Below the pieces are notes generated by a model. It did not search any database. It saw only the letters and a list, made by a program, of their open reading frames with translations, and had not been told where the DNA came from. Made by a program: the position numbers and the translations under genes. From NCBI GenBank assembly GCA_020744425.1, contig JAGMUV010000034.1, forward strand, positions 434,001 through 498,000: a stretch of DNA of 64,000 bases, written 5' to 3'. Source of the DNA: Dactylonectria macrodidyma (lineage: Eukaryota > Ascomycota > Sordariomycetes > Hypocreales > Nectriaceae). Shown piece by piece: positions 31,952-42,830 of this stretch; position 1 is the first letter of the stretch; each line of letters opens with the position of its first letter.

Positions 31952-32464
31952 TATGACCCTAAATTTGTTAATAAAAAAGACCATAGAAAACCAAGTATCC
32001 AGATTATGGTATGGGGAGCATTATGGCTCCAGGGCAAAAGCCGATTGGTGATCATGACACGAGATGAGCTTGCTAAGAAGAAAGGATTTACTTCTAGGAG
32101 CTATATTCAGGCTTTACGAGAAGGTCTGCTTCCTGTCTATGATGTGACACGTCATTTTCAGCAAGATAATGCTTCCATCCATCGATCTGTAGTCACAGAC
32201 GCGTTCCTGCTTGAAAACGCGATCTCTCTGCTACAATGGCCACCTCACAGCCCGGATCTTAACCCAATTGAACATGTGTGGAATATGCTGAAGAGATAGC
32301 TTTATAAAATGTTCCCTTATCTCTCAAATTTACATAGAAATAAGCTGGATATCGAAGAGTTTAAAGAATGTCTTCAAAAGGCGTGGGCAACCCTCCCAAA
32401 GGAGAAAATCCGGGCGTTGGTGGCTTCTGTGCCGCGGCGGGTAGTAGCATGCCGTAAGGCCTGA
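31952..32464 (+). pseudogene. Tc1/mariner transposase, 5'-truncated with a nonsense codon
   Basis: The frame encodes QIMVWGALWLQGKSRLVI, FQQDNASIHRS (second catalytic Asp) and LLQWPPHSPDLNPIEHVW (DD34E-type third residue). This is the C-terminal two-thirds of a Tc1-type transposase, and it ends with a normal C-terminal helix and TGA at 32462-32464. A TAG at 32297-32299 follows NMLKR and would revert to CAG (Gln) by one C-to-T change, a RIP-like signature. The start and the first catalytic Asp are missing. Confidence 0.8.
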
Positions 32465-32668
32465 GGATGGTATATACGGTACTGATCCCTAGCATCTGAC
32501 GCATCAGAAAATGTAAATACTTTCACTGTAGCTAACTTAGAGGTTTCCTTAGGAATCTCTTTCTCTCCTTGTAAACAATCATTTGTCGCACGACACGATT
32601 GTTTGGATGACTGAACAACGATCGGGAAGAAGATCCCCTGTGAATCGGGCAACGAAAGACTCTTGATT

Positions 32669-32815
32669 TTCTATCTAAAGGAGCGACGAAGGTCGGTCTC
32701 TTATACCTATGTTCAATCTGCCGATATCATAGGCAGCAGGCTGCTGCCTGATGCTAGTGGTGGTCGTTCACTCTCATCGTGAACAAGTTCACGATGATCG
32801 TGATTCTTGCCTCAT
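32669..32815. repeat. Dispersed 147-bp repeat, copy 1 (LTR-like)
   Basis: Its reverse complement matches 55575-55722 with a few differences. It contains a perfect hairpin, CATCGTGAACAAGTTCACGATG, described by arms CATCGTGAAC/GTTCACGATG, and a second palindrome AGGCAGCAG/CTGCTGCCT. The other copy lies just after TGTTGGAATGAGG, the kind of start seen in copia LTRs, so both may be LTR fragments. Confidence 0.55.
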
Positions 32816-32848
32816 TTTGTGAGCGAGCGACTTGATATTGACATCATT

Positions 32849-33555
32849 TTACCCAAGTCGCACCCGACCTCGTTCGTGCTCTTGTACCGTCACAATTCCT
32901 GTCTCTGTTGCAAGGATCTCTTTCAAGTCTTCTGGAATACGTGGAAAGCTACGTCCGAACTCCGACGGAACCTTAACACAAACCTTGACGATGAGATCAT
33001 CAGAGTTGCTGACAGTGGTGTACTTCAAATCCCATCCCTTGCTGGACATTGGGTCCTTAATGCGGTTGATGGAGCGTAAGGAGGTGTCAATGGAAATCTT
33101 GTACTTCTCCTCTCGAACAAGCCTCTCTTCCCGCATGATTTTCAACGGCCCTTTGCCAAAGGAGCCTGCCTTCCATGGTGTAGGTAGCGAGTCTCCGAAG
33201 TGCCCGTCCTTCAAACGCTTTACTGCTAAACATATTAAATTTATCACCGCCGATGGAAGGTCTCTTGTACCTGCATGTCGCTTTTCACCTCCTATTCGCC
33301 TCTTTCTTGTGTCCGATACTTCGTCGGAATCCGCGTCTTCTGTTTGCCGAATACCAGGAAGAATTTTGGTTGCCAATTCCTCTCACCGACGAATGACTCT
33401 TTCAAGACTTGGTCGGAAGCAGGCAGGGTGGGAATAAGACTCTGCGGAGCGCTCATGATATCGATCATAGGAACGTGTGACGTGACAGGTTTGAGAGACG
33501 GCTGTTGAGGGATTGGGACAACTGGAAATTTCGTGGGCTTTATAGTTGCACTCAA
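32849..33555 (-). CDS. Hypothetical protein, two overlapping frames, structure uncertain
   Basis: A frame at 33555-33292 (starting MSATIKPTKFPVVPIPQQPS) overlaps a second at 33376-32849 in another phase that contains KISIDTSLRSINRIKDPMSS and ends VRLG. Both look protein-like and may be exons of one gene or parts split by an indel. No domain is recognised. The gene lies among transposon fragments and could be a decayed retroelement ORF. Confidence 0.25.
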
Positions 33556-34406
33556 GATTGCCAGTGCAGCGAGTCAGGGGTGACAGCTGCTGATGGTAAC
33601 CGATGGTAAGGCATACTCTCTATTCCATGCCTTCCTCGATATTCCCTTAGCAGTGAAGCCTGCCCAGCATGCAGTACCAACACCCACCCTCCACCCCGGA
33701 CAACACACAACACAACCACTATGCAAGGGAAAAGGGGCAGTGACTCCCTGAAATTCCCATATGCAGGAGGTGCCCATTTCCCCTCGACATGCTAGTAGTG
33801 GCCGCTCTGCAATGTCTCAGCCAACAGATACCATGGCACTACCTCGGAGGAGTATTCCATAACGATCTTAGCGGCCATGTTGACTATAGGTGATCATGCA
33901 GAATGGCTGAAGGATCATGGATCCGCTGACGGCTGAGTTCTACCTGGCTGTCCGAATGCTCCCTGAAGCTAAATTATTTGTATTTTATTTATTTTTGGCA
34001 ATCCGCCGTCCCGCGTGTACTGTTCAACATGCTTCTATTCCTTTGCTTGAAGTCTGGGATTGGTAGACAATTTGCCCGGACCCAGCCCCATCTCATTCAA
34101 CCAAGTATAAGAACCCACTCCGTCGACGGCTGTTGCTGCTCATCACTATCTCTCTTTCACGTTTGCATCATCTCATCTACCATGCCTAGTCATAACGCCT
34201 ACTGCACACAGGTCGACCAACTGCCTGTCCTGCCACTGGTCTTCAGTCTGATATTTATTTCACGGGCAGCTAAAATGCTACTTCCTGAGAAATCCATTTG
34301 GATTATTCTTTTTTACGCTTTCTTATTCTTCAAACCCCTTCATAACTGGAAAAAAAGAACTCGAATTACACCACTCAAATCGGGGCGTGGCTTTCGTCAT
34401 CTTTAG
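33556..34406. other. Spacer without a supportable gene
   Basis: 850 bp. A 142-aa plus-strand frame at 33978-34406 lacks conserved features and overlaps simple AT-rich sequence. Nothing firm is visible. Confidence 0.35.
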
Positions 34407-34704
34407 TTATTCAGATGCAAGATTCTTGACTTGCTCAACTTTACCCTCCATCGTCTCTTGCTTGTCGGTCCTGCGTTGTCGTACATATCATCCCAGCTAC
34501 CCTCTAAAATGCCTTTTATCAGCCCCTCTAATTCTCAACCTTTTATTTGGTGGTTGTGGGTGTAAGGGGCTTTCTAAATAGAGAAGTAGACAACTCACCG
34601 ATCGTTGTACCACATGAGTGTATGGTATACTTCAGCCCACAGGTTTTCAGGAAGTGCTCTACATCTGCGACTTCAGCAGCAATGGATGTTTTTCCCGTTC
34701 CAAT
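34407..34704 (-). pseudogene. Thiamine-binding-domain (UPF0045/MTH1187, Ecm15-like) protein, internally deleted
   Basis: Exon 34704-34599 encodes IGTGKTSIAAEVADVEHFLK and CGLKYTIHSCGTTI. It splices in phase (GTGAGT...TTTTAG) to 34503, giving the hallmark EGSWDD. The middle of the domain, which should read like a MRVIGQAH helix and the next strand, is missing. About 25 bp later, in another frame, the normal C-terminus resumes as RTDKQETMEGKVEQVKNLAS with stop at 34409-34407. The first exon was not found. An internal deletion with frameshift explains this best, so the gene is dead. Confidence 0.65.
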
Positions 34705-34979
34705 CTGTGGCCAGGGATGAGTATTTGAAGAAAACAATGTGAAAAAAGAAAAAAGAGGGTAAAACCTTGTTCAGGAATTGAGAGTCTGGGGATCAAGAAG
34801 AACCTACAGGAACTAGACAGAGGTCAGCGTAGCACGCTGGTGGAGTCGAGAGCAGGCTATAATCCATTATTTTTGCTCAAGAAAATGGGTTATAGTGAAA
34901 GCTAGACAAGATTCAATAATCCCAAAAAATCCGAGTACGTTAACTCATCTTAAGACGGATGAGGTGCGCACTTGAATCT
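34705..34979. other. Short spacer left of the piggyBac element
   Basis: About 275 bp, partly AT-rich; the missing first exon of the thiamine-binding-domain gene should lie here but is not identifiable. Confidence 0.3.
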
Positions 34980-36051
34980 TATCCCATCGAGTGCGGATGG
35001 ACCCCATTTTCGCCAAGGCCAAAATACCCACTTTTATACCCACTTTTACTCCGCACTTCAATCAGTACATGACGAAACATCATTTGCACCTATGTTTTCT
35101 TACCTGCTGTCACCACCAAAACCGTCATTTTGTTCAATGCTGCGATGTCTTCTAGTGATTCTGATTCTTCTGATGCCTCCGGTGCCTCCGGGGCTTCCGA
35201 TGCTTCTGGGGCTTCCGGGGCTTCCGTACGGAGCTGTATTGTGGTTGAGATCCTTCCTGAAGACCTCGCTGTCGCCTGCACTGCCGACTGTACGCCAGAG
35301 CAGTGCAATAACAGCACAGTCCGGCCCCCACGAACCTCCGGCTGTCGAGCGCGGGCCGCCGGGCTCCTTCGTACCCTTTGACGTACCGACCCGGCCCCGA
35401 GAGATACGGGAGCTGCCGGCAGCCCCGCTTGACCTATTCCTCCGGTACGTTCCCCGGGGCCTTATTGAGCGGTGGGTGCAATGGACGAATGCAGCGCCGT
35501 TATCTAAGGAAGGTCCCCGGGCTAAACGGTCAAGAGTGTATGAGTGGAGGAAGACTTCTGTAGATGAGATTTACCTCTTCTTAGGAATCCTGCTTTATAT
35601 GGGGATACATAGCGAACCTCAAATATCAAGATATTGGTCAACTCAACAGCAAAAGGAGGATCCTATCTATCTATTCACCCGGTTTATCTCCCGGGACCGC
35701 TTCCAAAGTCTGCTCCGGCAGCTACGTATCTTTGATACCTCTGAATTCCAGCCCAGCCAGTCAGGAGGTCAACGCCAGGCCCGGGCCCAAGCCCCCGCCC
35801 AAGCCGGGATGCCAGATATATACCGGAAGGTAAACGAGTGGTCAGCCCATATCCAAGAGACTGGGGATTCCTTCTATACAGCCGGCTCCGACCTTACCGT
35901 TGACGAGGCTATGGTCCGGTTTACGGGCCGGTCCCTAGAGACGACGACAATACCGACGAAGCCGATCCCAACCGGCTTCAAGGTCTGGATCCTTGCCCAA
36001 TCGGGCTACTGCCTCCGGTGGCTCTGGCACGTACACGGAAAGGGCCCGTAC

Positions 36052-36086
36052 TACGGTTGACTGTAGGGCTCACTGTCTCAAAACCC
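36052..36086. repeat. Left 35-bp terminal inverted repeat of the nested element
   Basis: Identical to the reverse complement of 43961-43995; it begins TACGG directly after the CGTAC target copy. Confidence 0.95.
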
Positions 36087-36289
36087 CTTTTCCAAAAAAT
36101 TTCATCATTAGAGCCACCCTAGCGTATCTACATATGCCTGAAAACCCCAATTACATGAATATTCAATTAAAGCAAGATGAATATTCCATATACAAGGTCA
36201 TACAACAATTTTTCCTCCTGTACACGTCATCTTTTCCCTGTCACATTCTCCATCAATACATATCAGCAAAAACACCAACTGTATTACAT

Positions 36290-36872
36290 ATGTCACCTCC
36301 AATTAACTCCGCAACTGCCAAGCAGCCATCAAACAAAGCTGCACTCACGTCATGGGCTCTTACAAAGGCGCAATTGCTACGGCCTGCAAAGGTGATAAGA
36401 TGTCAAGAGCAGGCAACAGAGAGCCGTCTTTTACAGCTGAATACACGAGCTAGACAAGGGCGGTCTTCATCAACTGGCCTTGACCTAACCCGTACACAGA
36501 ATATTGATGCACTACTCATCTATATTTATGGGACTTTACGCACACCTTCCTGTTTGCAATGTGCAAGAGGAAATGGCATTTTTGAAGGGTGTATCACTAA
36601 GAGTGATATTGCTGCTGGCGCATGTGCGAACTGCACATATTCATCGAGAGGAATTCGATGTTCATATCATGGTAAGTTATTGAACCTTTCTTTATATAAT
36701 AAATACTAATAAGAATAAATTAGATCGGCCAAAAGAAACACAGTTATCTCGATCCATAATAGAGAAAATCGTGAAGGAGTCTACACCTGATCAACTACGT
36801 GCATTTGGAGCAGATCTAATTGAAAGAGCTAAGATCCAAGAGGAACTTAGCTCCACACAACCCGAAGAGTAA
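36290..36872 (+). CDS. DUF3716-like Cys-cluster protein (176 aa)
   Basis: Exons 36290-36671 and 36724-36872 join in phase across a GTAAGT...ATTAG intron. The core LRTPSCLQCARGNGIF, then GCITKSDIAAGACANCTYS and RCSYH has the CxxCxxGxGxFxxC...CxNCxY...CS pattern of the fungal DUF3716 domain, presumably zinc-binding. The C-terminus is a charged helix (RSIIEKIVKES). DUF3716 has no established function, but it occurs in many fungal repeat-rich loci. The gene reads inward from the left end of the nested element and has a partner on the other side (42831-43244), so both are probably element-encoded. The start at MSPPINSATAKQ is chosen as the first ATG preceding a protein-like stretch. Confidence 0.65.
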
Positions 36873-36889
36873 CTAGTCTAGGATTACAG

Positions 36890-37210
36890 GTGATGAGTCA
36901 TGTTGCATCTAGCTGATGGAAATGATCATATATGTGAGAAGCTCTTGATATTCTTCCTATCTAACGAGGGTCTTTGGGTCAGTCTTATAGACGAAGAAAG
37001 TGATGATGACCTCGGATGACCTCGGACAGCCGAGAGACTCCGGATGCTTCGGGGTCTTGGCTTTATCTAGCTATTGACCTGAATGAAGGAAATGCTAGGC
37101 TGGTGACGAGGCTGGTGACGAGGCAGGTGGCGATGGACGCCTATGATGATAGAAGGAAAAGCTTCACTTCCGCAGTAGCCGTTGAGATCCGATATACCGA
37201 TATATGACAG
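36890..37210. repeat. Left arm of ~310-bp internal inverted repeat
   Basis: It aligns along its length with the reverse complement of 42341-42647, sharing GAGGGTCTTTGGGTCAGTCT, GATGATGACCTCGGAT and the end motif ATCCGATAT-CCGATAT-TGACAG. Many differences are C/T or G/A transitions. One frame reads EKLLIFFLSNEGLWVSLIDE, so the repeat may descend from a coding 3' end. Confidence 0.75.
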
Positions 37211-37298
37211 TCATTAGTGCTAATATTCTCTGTATTTAATGTGAAAATTTTTGCGTACGCAAATAATTTAACTTAATCCTTCTTTATTATTCCTAACC

Positions 37299-38468
37299 AT
37301 GAATTCCGCAATCTGTTCCAAGAAGGGTTATCTCCATTCCGTTGTATTGGAGTTAAACCCAGACTGGGTTCGTTGTTATTTCTGTGGAGAGAATATTATA
37401 CCTTTAACTCTTCCTTCTTCTGCCAATCCTCAAATTGACATGGTCGATTTGACTGAAGACAGCCCAATCCCACCTACACACGCACGATCACGACGACTCC
37501 AACATGCACCTGCACCTGCAATGACTATCCCTTCCTATAATCCTGCTCAACTGGAATCCGCTGTCAATCAAGGCAACCAAAGCCGAAGTCTCCACGCTCA
37601 AGCTACCCGAACGAAGTCGATACCCAATACACCCATTGAGTTGGCAATTACCTTATATACAGCAGCATATAAGTGTATATCAAGCGGTCAATTGGATATC
37701 AGGAAGTGGCAGTCTGGATCTCCTACTATCGCTGGGAGAGTTGGCAATTGCTTTGTTACAAACGCAACACATAACTATCCTTCACATGCGGACCTTGTGA
37801 GATCAGTTGCTGCACGTGCAACAACTGATGCAACATATCGGGCCGTTGACTGGGAGTTCATTTCTGGTTGCACCAGTAACAGTTCGCAAAGTATTGTTTT
37901 CTTTTCTCAGGAAGTTCTAGAGACAACTTCTCTTGCTGCATTTCTCAATGCAATCAATCCTCAAAGTCCGCATCCAACCAGGGTCAATCTGTCACTTCTT
38001 TATGCTTATGAAGCGAAAGAGGAGGAAGATAACATGATCACCCCTGTTCCAGTGCGAAAGAAGAAGGTCAAGGGCGAAAAGGATCTATCTCTTCCAATAC
38101 AAAACAAACCCCCAACACAATCTCCAATTAATCGCAAACGAAAGGCATCTACACAATCAGCTCCAGCAACAGATAAGAAGGTAAAGGTAGACAAGAAAAA
38201 GGAGGAGATATTGGTCTTACTAGAGAAGTCTAATGAAGAAGATGACTTAGCTGCATTCTTCGATACTGATGTGGATGGATCGGATTTGAATGGACAAGAT
38301 AATATGGTTATAGAAGTGGCTGGGCAAGGTAGTGAGGATTTGGAGGCACTTATATCAGATGATGGAAGTAGAGAAGTTATTGAGGAAGATGTAATTAGTA
38401 CAGGGCGGAAGACTGGCAGTAAACAGCCACTGCCTCCATTAAGTATGGTAACTCGCCAGCGTAAGTAG
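37299..38468 (+). CDS. Element-borne protein of unknown function (389 aa)
   Basis: A single exon. The N-terminus has a Cys pair (VRCYFCGENIIPL) like a small zinc finger, followed by a Pro/Ser-rich linker. A globular middle at about 105-230 contains ELAITLYTAAYKCISSGQLD and WQSGSPTIAGRVGNCFV. The rest is a basic then acidic tail with nuclear-localisation-like runs (VRKKKVKGEKD, KKVKVDKKKEE). The stop lies only 28 bp from the stop of the convergent integrase-like gene, consistent with a compact two-gene unit. I recognise no family. It could be an accessory DNA-binding or targeting protein for the transposase. The frame is intact despite nearby AT-rich decay. Confidence 0.6.
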   Translation: MNSAICSKKGYLHSVVLELNPDWVRCYFCGENIIPLTLPSSANPQIDMVDLTEDSPIPPTHARSRRLQHAPAPAMTIPSYNPAQLESAVNQGNQSRSLHAQATRTKSIPNTPIELAITLYTAAYKCISSGQLDIRKWQSGSPTIAGRVGNCFVTNATHNYPSHADLVRSVAARATTDATYRAVDWEFISGCTSNSSQSIVFFSQEVLETTSLAAFLNAINPQSPHPTRVNLSLLYAYEAKEEEDNMITPVPVRKKKVKGEKDLSLPIQNKPPTQSPINRKRKASTQSAPATDKKVKVDKKKEEILVLLEKSNEEDDLAAFFDTDVDGSDLNGQDNMVIEVAGQGSEDLEALISDDGSREVIEEDVISTGRKTGSKQPLPPLSMVTRQRK

Positions 38469-38496
38469 TTTCCATCTTCTCAAGTCTTTTCCTTTA

Positions 38497-40087
38497 TTAA
38501 TCAGCTGCTATCCATGAATCAAACACTTCAATGTCAATATTCTGAGCCTGTAGAATTTGACTAAGTCGATCTCGCCCATCTCGAGGTCGGTCAAGTAAGG
38601 ATAGTCGTGGTGAATTCCCATTCTGAATATAAAGAGCCAATTCACCTCGTAGAAGATTGTACTCATCTAAAAGTGGATGTGTGACAACGTTCGAAATTTC
38701 TGGTAAAGAGCCAATTGTCGTTGTAATGATAGCTTGACAAATAGACATTGTTTCTTCTGGCAAGAAAGCATCCAGATCAGATTGACCAAGTTCAAAGGTT
38801 TCCTGACAGAATCTGAATCGATCAGGTGGAATCTCTTCAGCAAAGTTCCGTGCAGTCTCTGAATTGAGATCATGATATAGAACTGAGGGTTGTCCAGGTT
38901 GAACATGTGGTCGATTGGCTTGACGGCGAATAGAATGGCTATTCCAGACTCGTATAAATGAGATCAAGTCATGTCGGATTGGATTCATGAAGATGAATAG
39001 AATGGAAATGCGATCAGGAAGAGAGCCGCCATCAAAGAGCCCATTTTCTGTCAGCCATTGGAAGTATATCTAATCGAAGAGAATTAGTAAAGTTCAATAA
39101 GGAATAATAGAAACTTACCCTCCACGATCCTCCACGTGCTTGATAAAGCCGATGCCACCAGCTCTCAATTCGAGTATTATGAATACTTCGTCCAAAAAAC
39201 CAACAATCCTTAAACTCAATTGGAACTAACTCTGTTCCAAGTCGTTTCTTTCTATTCCCAGAAAGAAAGTAATGTAAGCCACACATCAAAGCTGTTTCCC
39301 CTCCATGATCAGATCGAATAGCTCGTGGCATCATACCACGTTGCCGCAGAACTGATAGATACTGTAAGGCAACGTTCCAACTTGTTGCAGCAGAATATCC
39401 ACAGTAAAACCATGTAATATATCGGGCATACCCATCAATACCAGCATAGATCTCAAAGCCCCATTGCTTAAGCTTATCATAACCATCAAGGGACCATACC
39501 CAGTCAGGCCCTGGAACAATAAAGTCACGACGTTGAAAACGTGCTTTACCCCATCGATCAGTAATGCTTTCAGGTGCAAAGTCCCGATAAACATTGTACA
39601 ATGCATCGCGACTGATGATGTGATGTTGTTGCCGCATGTAGGTGTAAAGATAGCCTCGACCATAGTTTTGGATAACAGTTGAGACTTGAGACTCATCATG
39701 AAAGAAGGTTCGTGCAAGTTCTTGAGCTATTTGAAGCTGGTTATTATCTTGTCGTCTGAAAAGACCAAGTTCCCGACGGATCTTGCAAAGTCCAGTGAAG
39801 CTTAAACTGAACCCCTCATCTTGAAGCCGGCGTAAGATAATAGCATCTTTTAAACACTCATCAAAGAACATTGACTTGATTCGCTCTCGTAGAGGTTCAG
39901 TGTCAACTGTACGCCGTTGACGGAGGAGTTCCCATTTCTGTAGAAATCGGTAAAGAACTGCGCGACTGACTTGGATGTTGTAATTGGTAGAAAGAGAAAG
40001 TATAATATTTGAGATTGTTGTATCTTCATCAATTAATATAGTAATACCCTGACGGAGAGGGGTGAGGTCTATTCGGGGCCGAGGCAT
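38497..40087 (-). CDS. Integrase-like (retroviral-type DDE core) protein, candidate transposase
   Basis: Exons 40087-39119 and 39069-38497 give 513 aa; the intron is GTAAGT...GATTAG. The N-terminus carries a helix-turn-helix-like region (TISNIILSLSTNYNIQVSRA, LYRFLQKWELLRQRR). The catalytic core has PDWVWSLDGYDKLKQWGFEI (first Asp), IYAGIDGYARYITWFYCGYS, AIRSDHGGETALM (second Asp) and FFGRSIHNTRIESWWHRLYQ (Glu). The exon 2 continuation resembles the RSxHNxRIExLW-type integrase-core proteins of fungi and animals related to retroviral and Ginger-type integrases. No reverse transcriptase or gag is nearby. All three acidic residues are present and the frame is open. It should act in the nucleus on the element ends. 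Confidence 0.8.
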
Positions 40088-40258
40088 GTTGAATAGAATG
40101 GAAAGAGGGGAAAGAAAATTTGGAAAGAAAGATGGAGAATGTATAGATTAAATAGAATAAGTAAACGCATGTTTAGTAAATAAACCTTTAATTACATATA
40201 ATATTTAGATAAATCTTTTATTAAAAAATTTAATAATTTAAAATAATAATAATTTAAG

Positions 40259-41480
40259 TTAACGTACGTGATAAGCGAGTGTTACAAACAAGCGAGTGTT
40301 ACAGCATACTGTATAACTAAAAATTGTTAGATTGGACCATGCGCCCGGCATCAGACCGGGTGGGTCATGTGTTCAGTTGCCTAGCACTTTGCCACAAGGC
40401 TTAGGAATCAGCTTCTAGCTGATTCTACACAGCACAGAACAGGTATATAAAGCTTGCTCTGATACCTCGGAATAAGAAGAGAGGAGGATATACATATAAT
40501 ATACACGATTAATATCAGAGTGCCACGCTAGCTTTCCGACAAAAATAGCTAAACCTTAAATTTATAAAACTAGCTATAAAATAGCTAAAAATCTAAAAAA
40601 AGTTTTTTTGGCTATTTAACTAGAAAGAAAACTATTTGATATTTTTTTCAGACTTTTAAAAAATTCCCTTTATATAGAAATAGCTAAGTATACAGTGCGA
40701 ATATGTTTTTTTCTAAATAGCTTAGTACGCAATTTTTTTGAAAATCTAAAAAGATTATATATAGTATTTCATTATATAATAAGCCTATTTTGAAATTTAT
40801 AGCCATTTTCAGCCTAGCGTAAATTTATTAGAATTTTTTTAAGTATTTTTAAAATAAGGTATGTAAAGTCCTTATATATAAAATATATAACTGATAAGGA
40901 AACATCTCCTTTAGCTCTTATCAGATAAGACTATAAATAACATATTCAAAATCTCCTGATTTTTAGCTTTATAATGGTATATATTATGCCTCAGAAAGCC
41001 TACCTTCCTTATACTATAACTACAAAGGACATCTATAAAAGGAACCTTCAATAAGGTTAGAGTTCAAGCATCAGACATACGTTCAACAGTCCTAAAACTC
41101 GGGACACGTCTTACCCGGTTTTACTATGACAAATTGTCCAAATCCCCTGTTAGATTGGACATGTGACTGGACAGCAATCTCTCTATAAAGCTGGGACTTT
41201 TCTCTAGCCAGTCCAGAAGGATTATCATTATCAATACATGCATTTCTCAACCAATCACATCAAACTGACTACCTTTCTAATCGTCTTTTCCTGCTCTTTC
41301 TGAATCTTTAATTCCTTTTCTGATTGGTCAATTCCTTGACCCACAATCGCCGAGTTCCACCAATAACCTTCCACTCCTTCCACTCCTTCTACTGCTATAG
41401 CCTTTACAAGGTATAAATACTAAGAAATTTCAAACTGTAACACTCGCTTGTTTGTAACACTCGCTTATCACGTACGTTAA
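40259..41480. mobile_element. 1.2-kb inverted-repeat element, family ACGTACGTGATAAGCGAG
   Basis: Perfect 46-bp arms at 40259-40304 and 41435-41480 start TTAACGTACGTGATAAGCGA and contain a tandem AAGCGAGTGTTACA repeat. The interior has no intact gene but includes two LTR-like TGTTAGATTGGAC starts and very AT-rich DNA. It is non-autonomous, probably a deletion derivative or a MITE into which LTR sequence has moved. Confidence 0.7.
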
Positions 41481-41514
41481 TTTAACTTATAAATTATATT
41501 TTAAAATTTATTGT

Positions 41515-42165
41515 AACGTACATGATAAGCGAGCCGATCATTCAGATTTACACCTTAAATCGCAATTCTAAGAAAATTAAAAAAATTCCAAATCAGTCCT
41601 AAAATAACTGCAATTTTGAAATGAGGTTAATTAAATACGAAATTATAAAATCAAAATTTCCTAAATTTTATTTATTTTTATTTATATAGTTATAAAGAAA
41701 AAGCTTATACATACTGTGTTTTTTCTGATTTTTATAAATAGGAAGCTTAATAAATTAATTAAAAATCTTTAAAAAAAAATACTATCTTATGACTTTTTTA
41801 ATAAGATATCTAAAAATAATTTTTTTATATTTTTAATAATTATATGGCCTAATTTAGAAAATCTGATATTGCTATTTTTAGCTGTACAGTATAGTTGTCA
41901 AATATTAGATTGAATGTGATCTCTATTCCCCGCTCTTTAACAGAGGACTCGCAGCGGCCTTTTTATACAGAGATGCACTTATCATCATAGGGTCTACAAT
42001 AAGGTTCTTTTAAGACCGGATCTAAAGGATCCGGGCCTTTGAGACCGGGCCGCTGTCTCAGCAGATGATAAACGTAACAGGCTTCTTTATGCAGCTTGCA
42101 CCTCTGACGTATCTGACAATAGTGATCGGCTCGCTTGCGCAGTCGGCTCGCTTATTATGTACGTT
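41515..42165. mobile_element. 651-bp inverted-repeat element, same terminal family
   Basis: The left end AACGTACATGATAAGCGAG and the right end (reverse complement AACGTACATAATAAGCGAG) pair, both followed by GCGAGCCGATCA; the right arm carries an additional CTGCGCAAGCGAGCC unit. It lies 34 bp from the 1.2-kb element and shares the ACGTACRTRATAAGCGAG start. The interior is AT-rich and noncoding. Confidence 0.65.
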
Positions 42166-42340
42166 ATATATATATATATATTTATATTTAATAAAATAAA
42201 ATAATATAAATATTAATTTTATTTCTATTTTATATATATAATTAAATTAAAATATATCTAGAAGTTATAAAATATAATTATTTATATTTTTAATGTTTAA
42301 TATAATAAGAATATATAAAATGTTAAAATATCTAAGTTAT

Positions 42341-42647
42341 CTGTCACATATCGGGATATCGGATTTTGCAGCTATGACAACAGTCAAGCTTTCTGCCCTT
42401 CATCATAAGGTTCCACAGCCACTTTCCTCGTCACTGGCCTCGTCATCAGCTTCGTCACAAGCTATGATCAGGAGGATAGCTAGATAAAGTCAAATAGTCC
42501 GTAGCATCCGGACCGTCTTGGCTATCCGAGGTCATCATCAGTCTCTTCATCTATAAGACTGACCCAAAGACCCTCATTAGATAGGAAGAATAGCAAGAGC
42601 TTCTCACACACATGATCACTTCCATATCCTAGATGCAACATTATCAC
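42341..42647. repeat. Right arm of ~310-bp internal inverted repeat
   Basis: Reverse complement of 36890-37210 with scattered transitions and small indels; ends CTGTCACATATCGGGATATCGG on the plus strand in place of the left-arm counterpart. Confidence 0.75.
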
Positions 42648-42830
42648 TTTATATATTAATTTTTAGAAAACATAGAAAAATTTAATTATTTTTTAAAGGT
42701 TGAGTCTGTATATTTCTTTACAGCTCTATTCGTAACTCATCAGGACTATACTAATCCTTATACTCAAATCTTCAGAAAGCCAAGCCCATATGTCCCTGTG
42801 CTGCTATGTTCGCAGCTGATCAGAACTAAA

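Larger units (their letters stand above)
40100..42340. other. AT-rich island with nested repeats, no genes
   Basis: About 2.2 kb dominated by A/T runs and TA-rich words, unlike the adjoining genes. The composition suggests RIP or accumulated decay. It contains two inverted-repeat elements (40259-41480 and 41515-42165) and two plus-strand copies of TGTTAGATTGGAC (40325, 41148) that look like LTR starts. Confidence 0.6.

Noticed and set aside
33978..34406. 142-aa plus-strand frame
   Set aside because: It overlaps the antisense end of the thiamine-binding-domain pseudogene and has no conserved pattern.
37251..37266. Palindrome TTTGCGTACGCAAA as an element end
   Set aside because: Resembles the ACGTACGT ends to the right but lacks the following GATAAGCGAG and has no partner arm.
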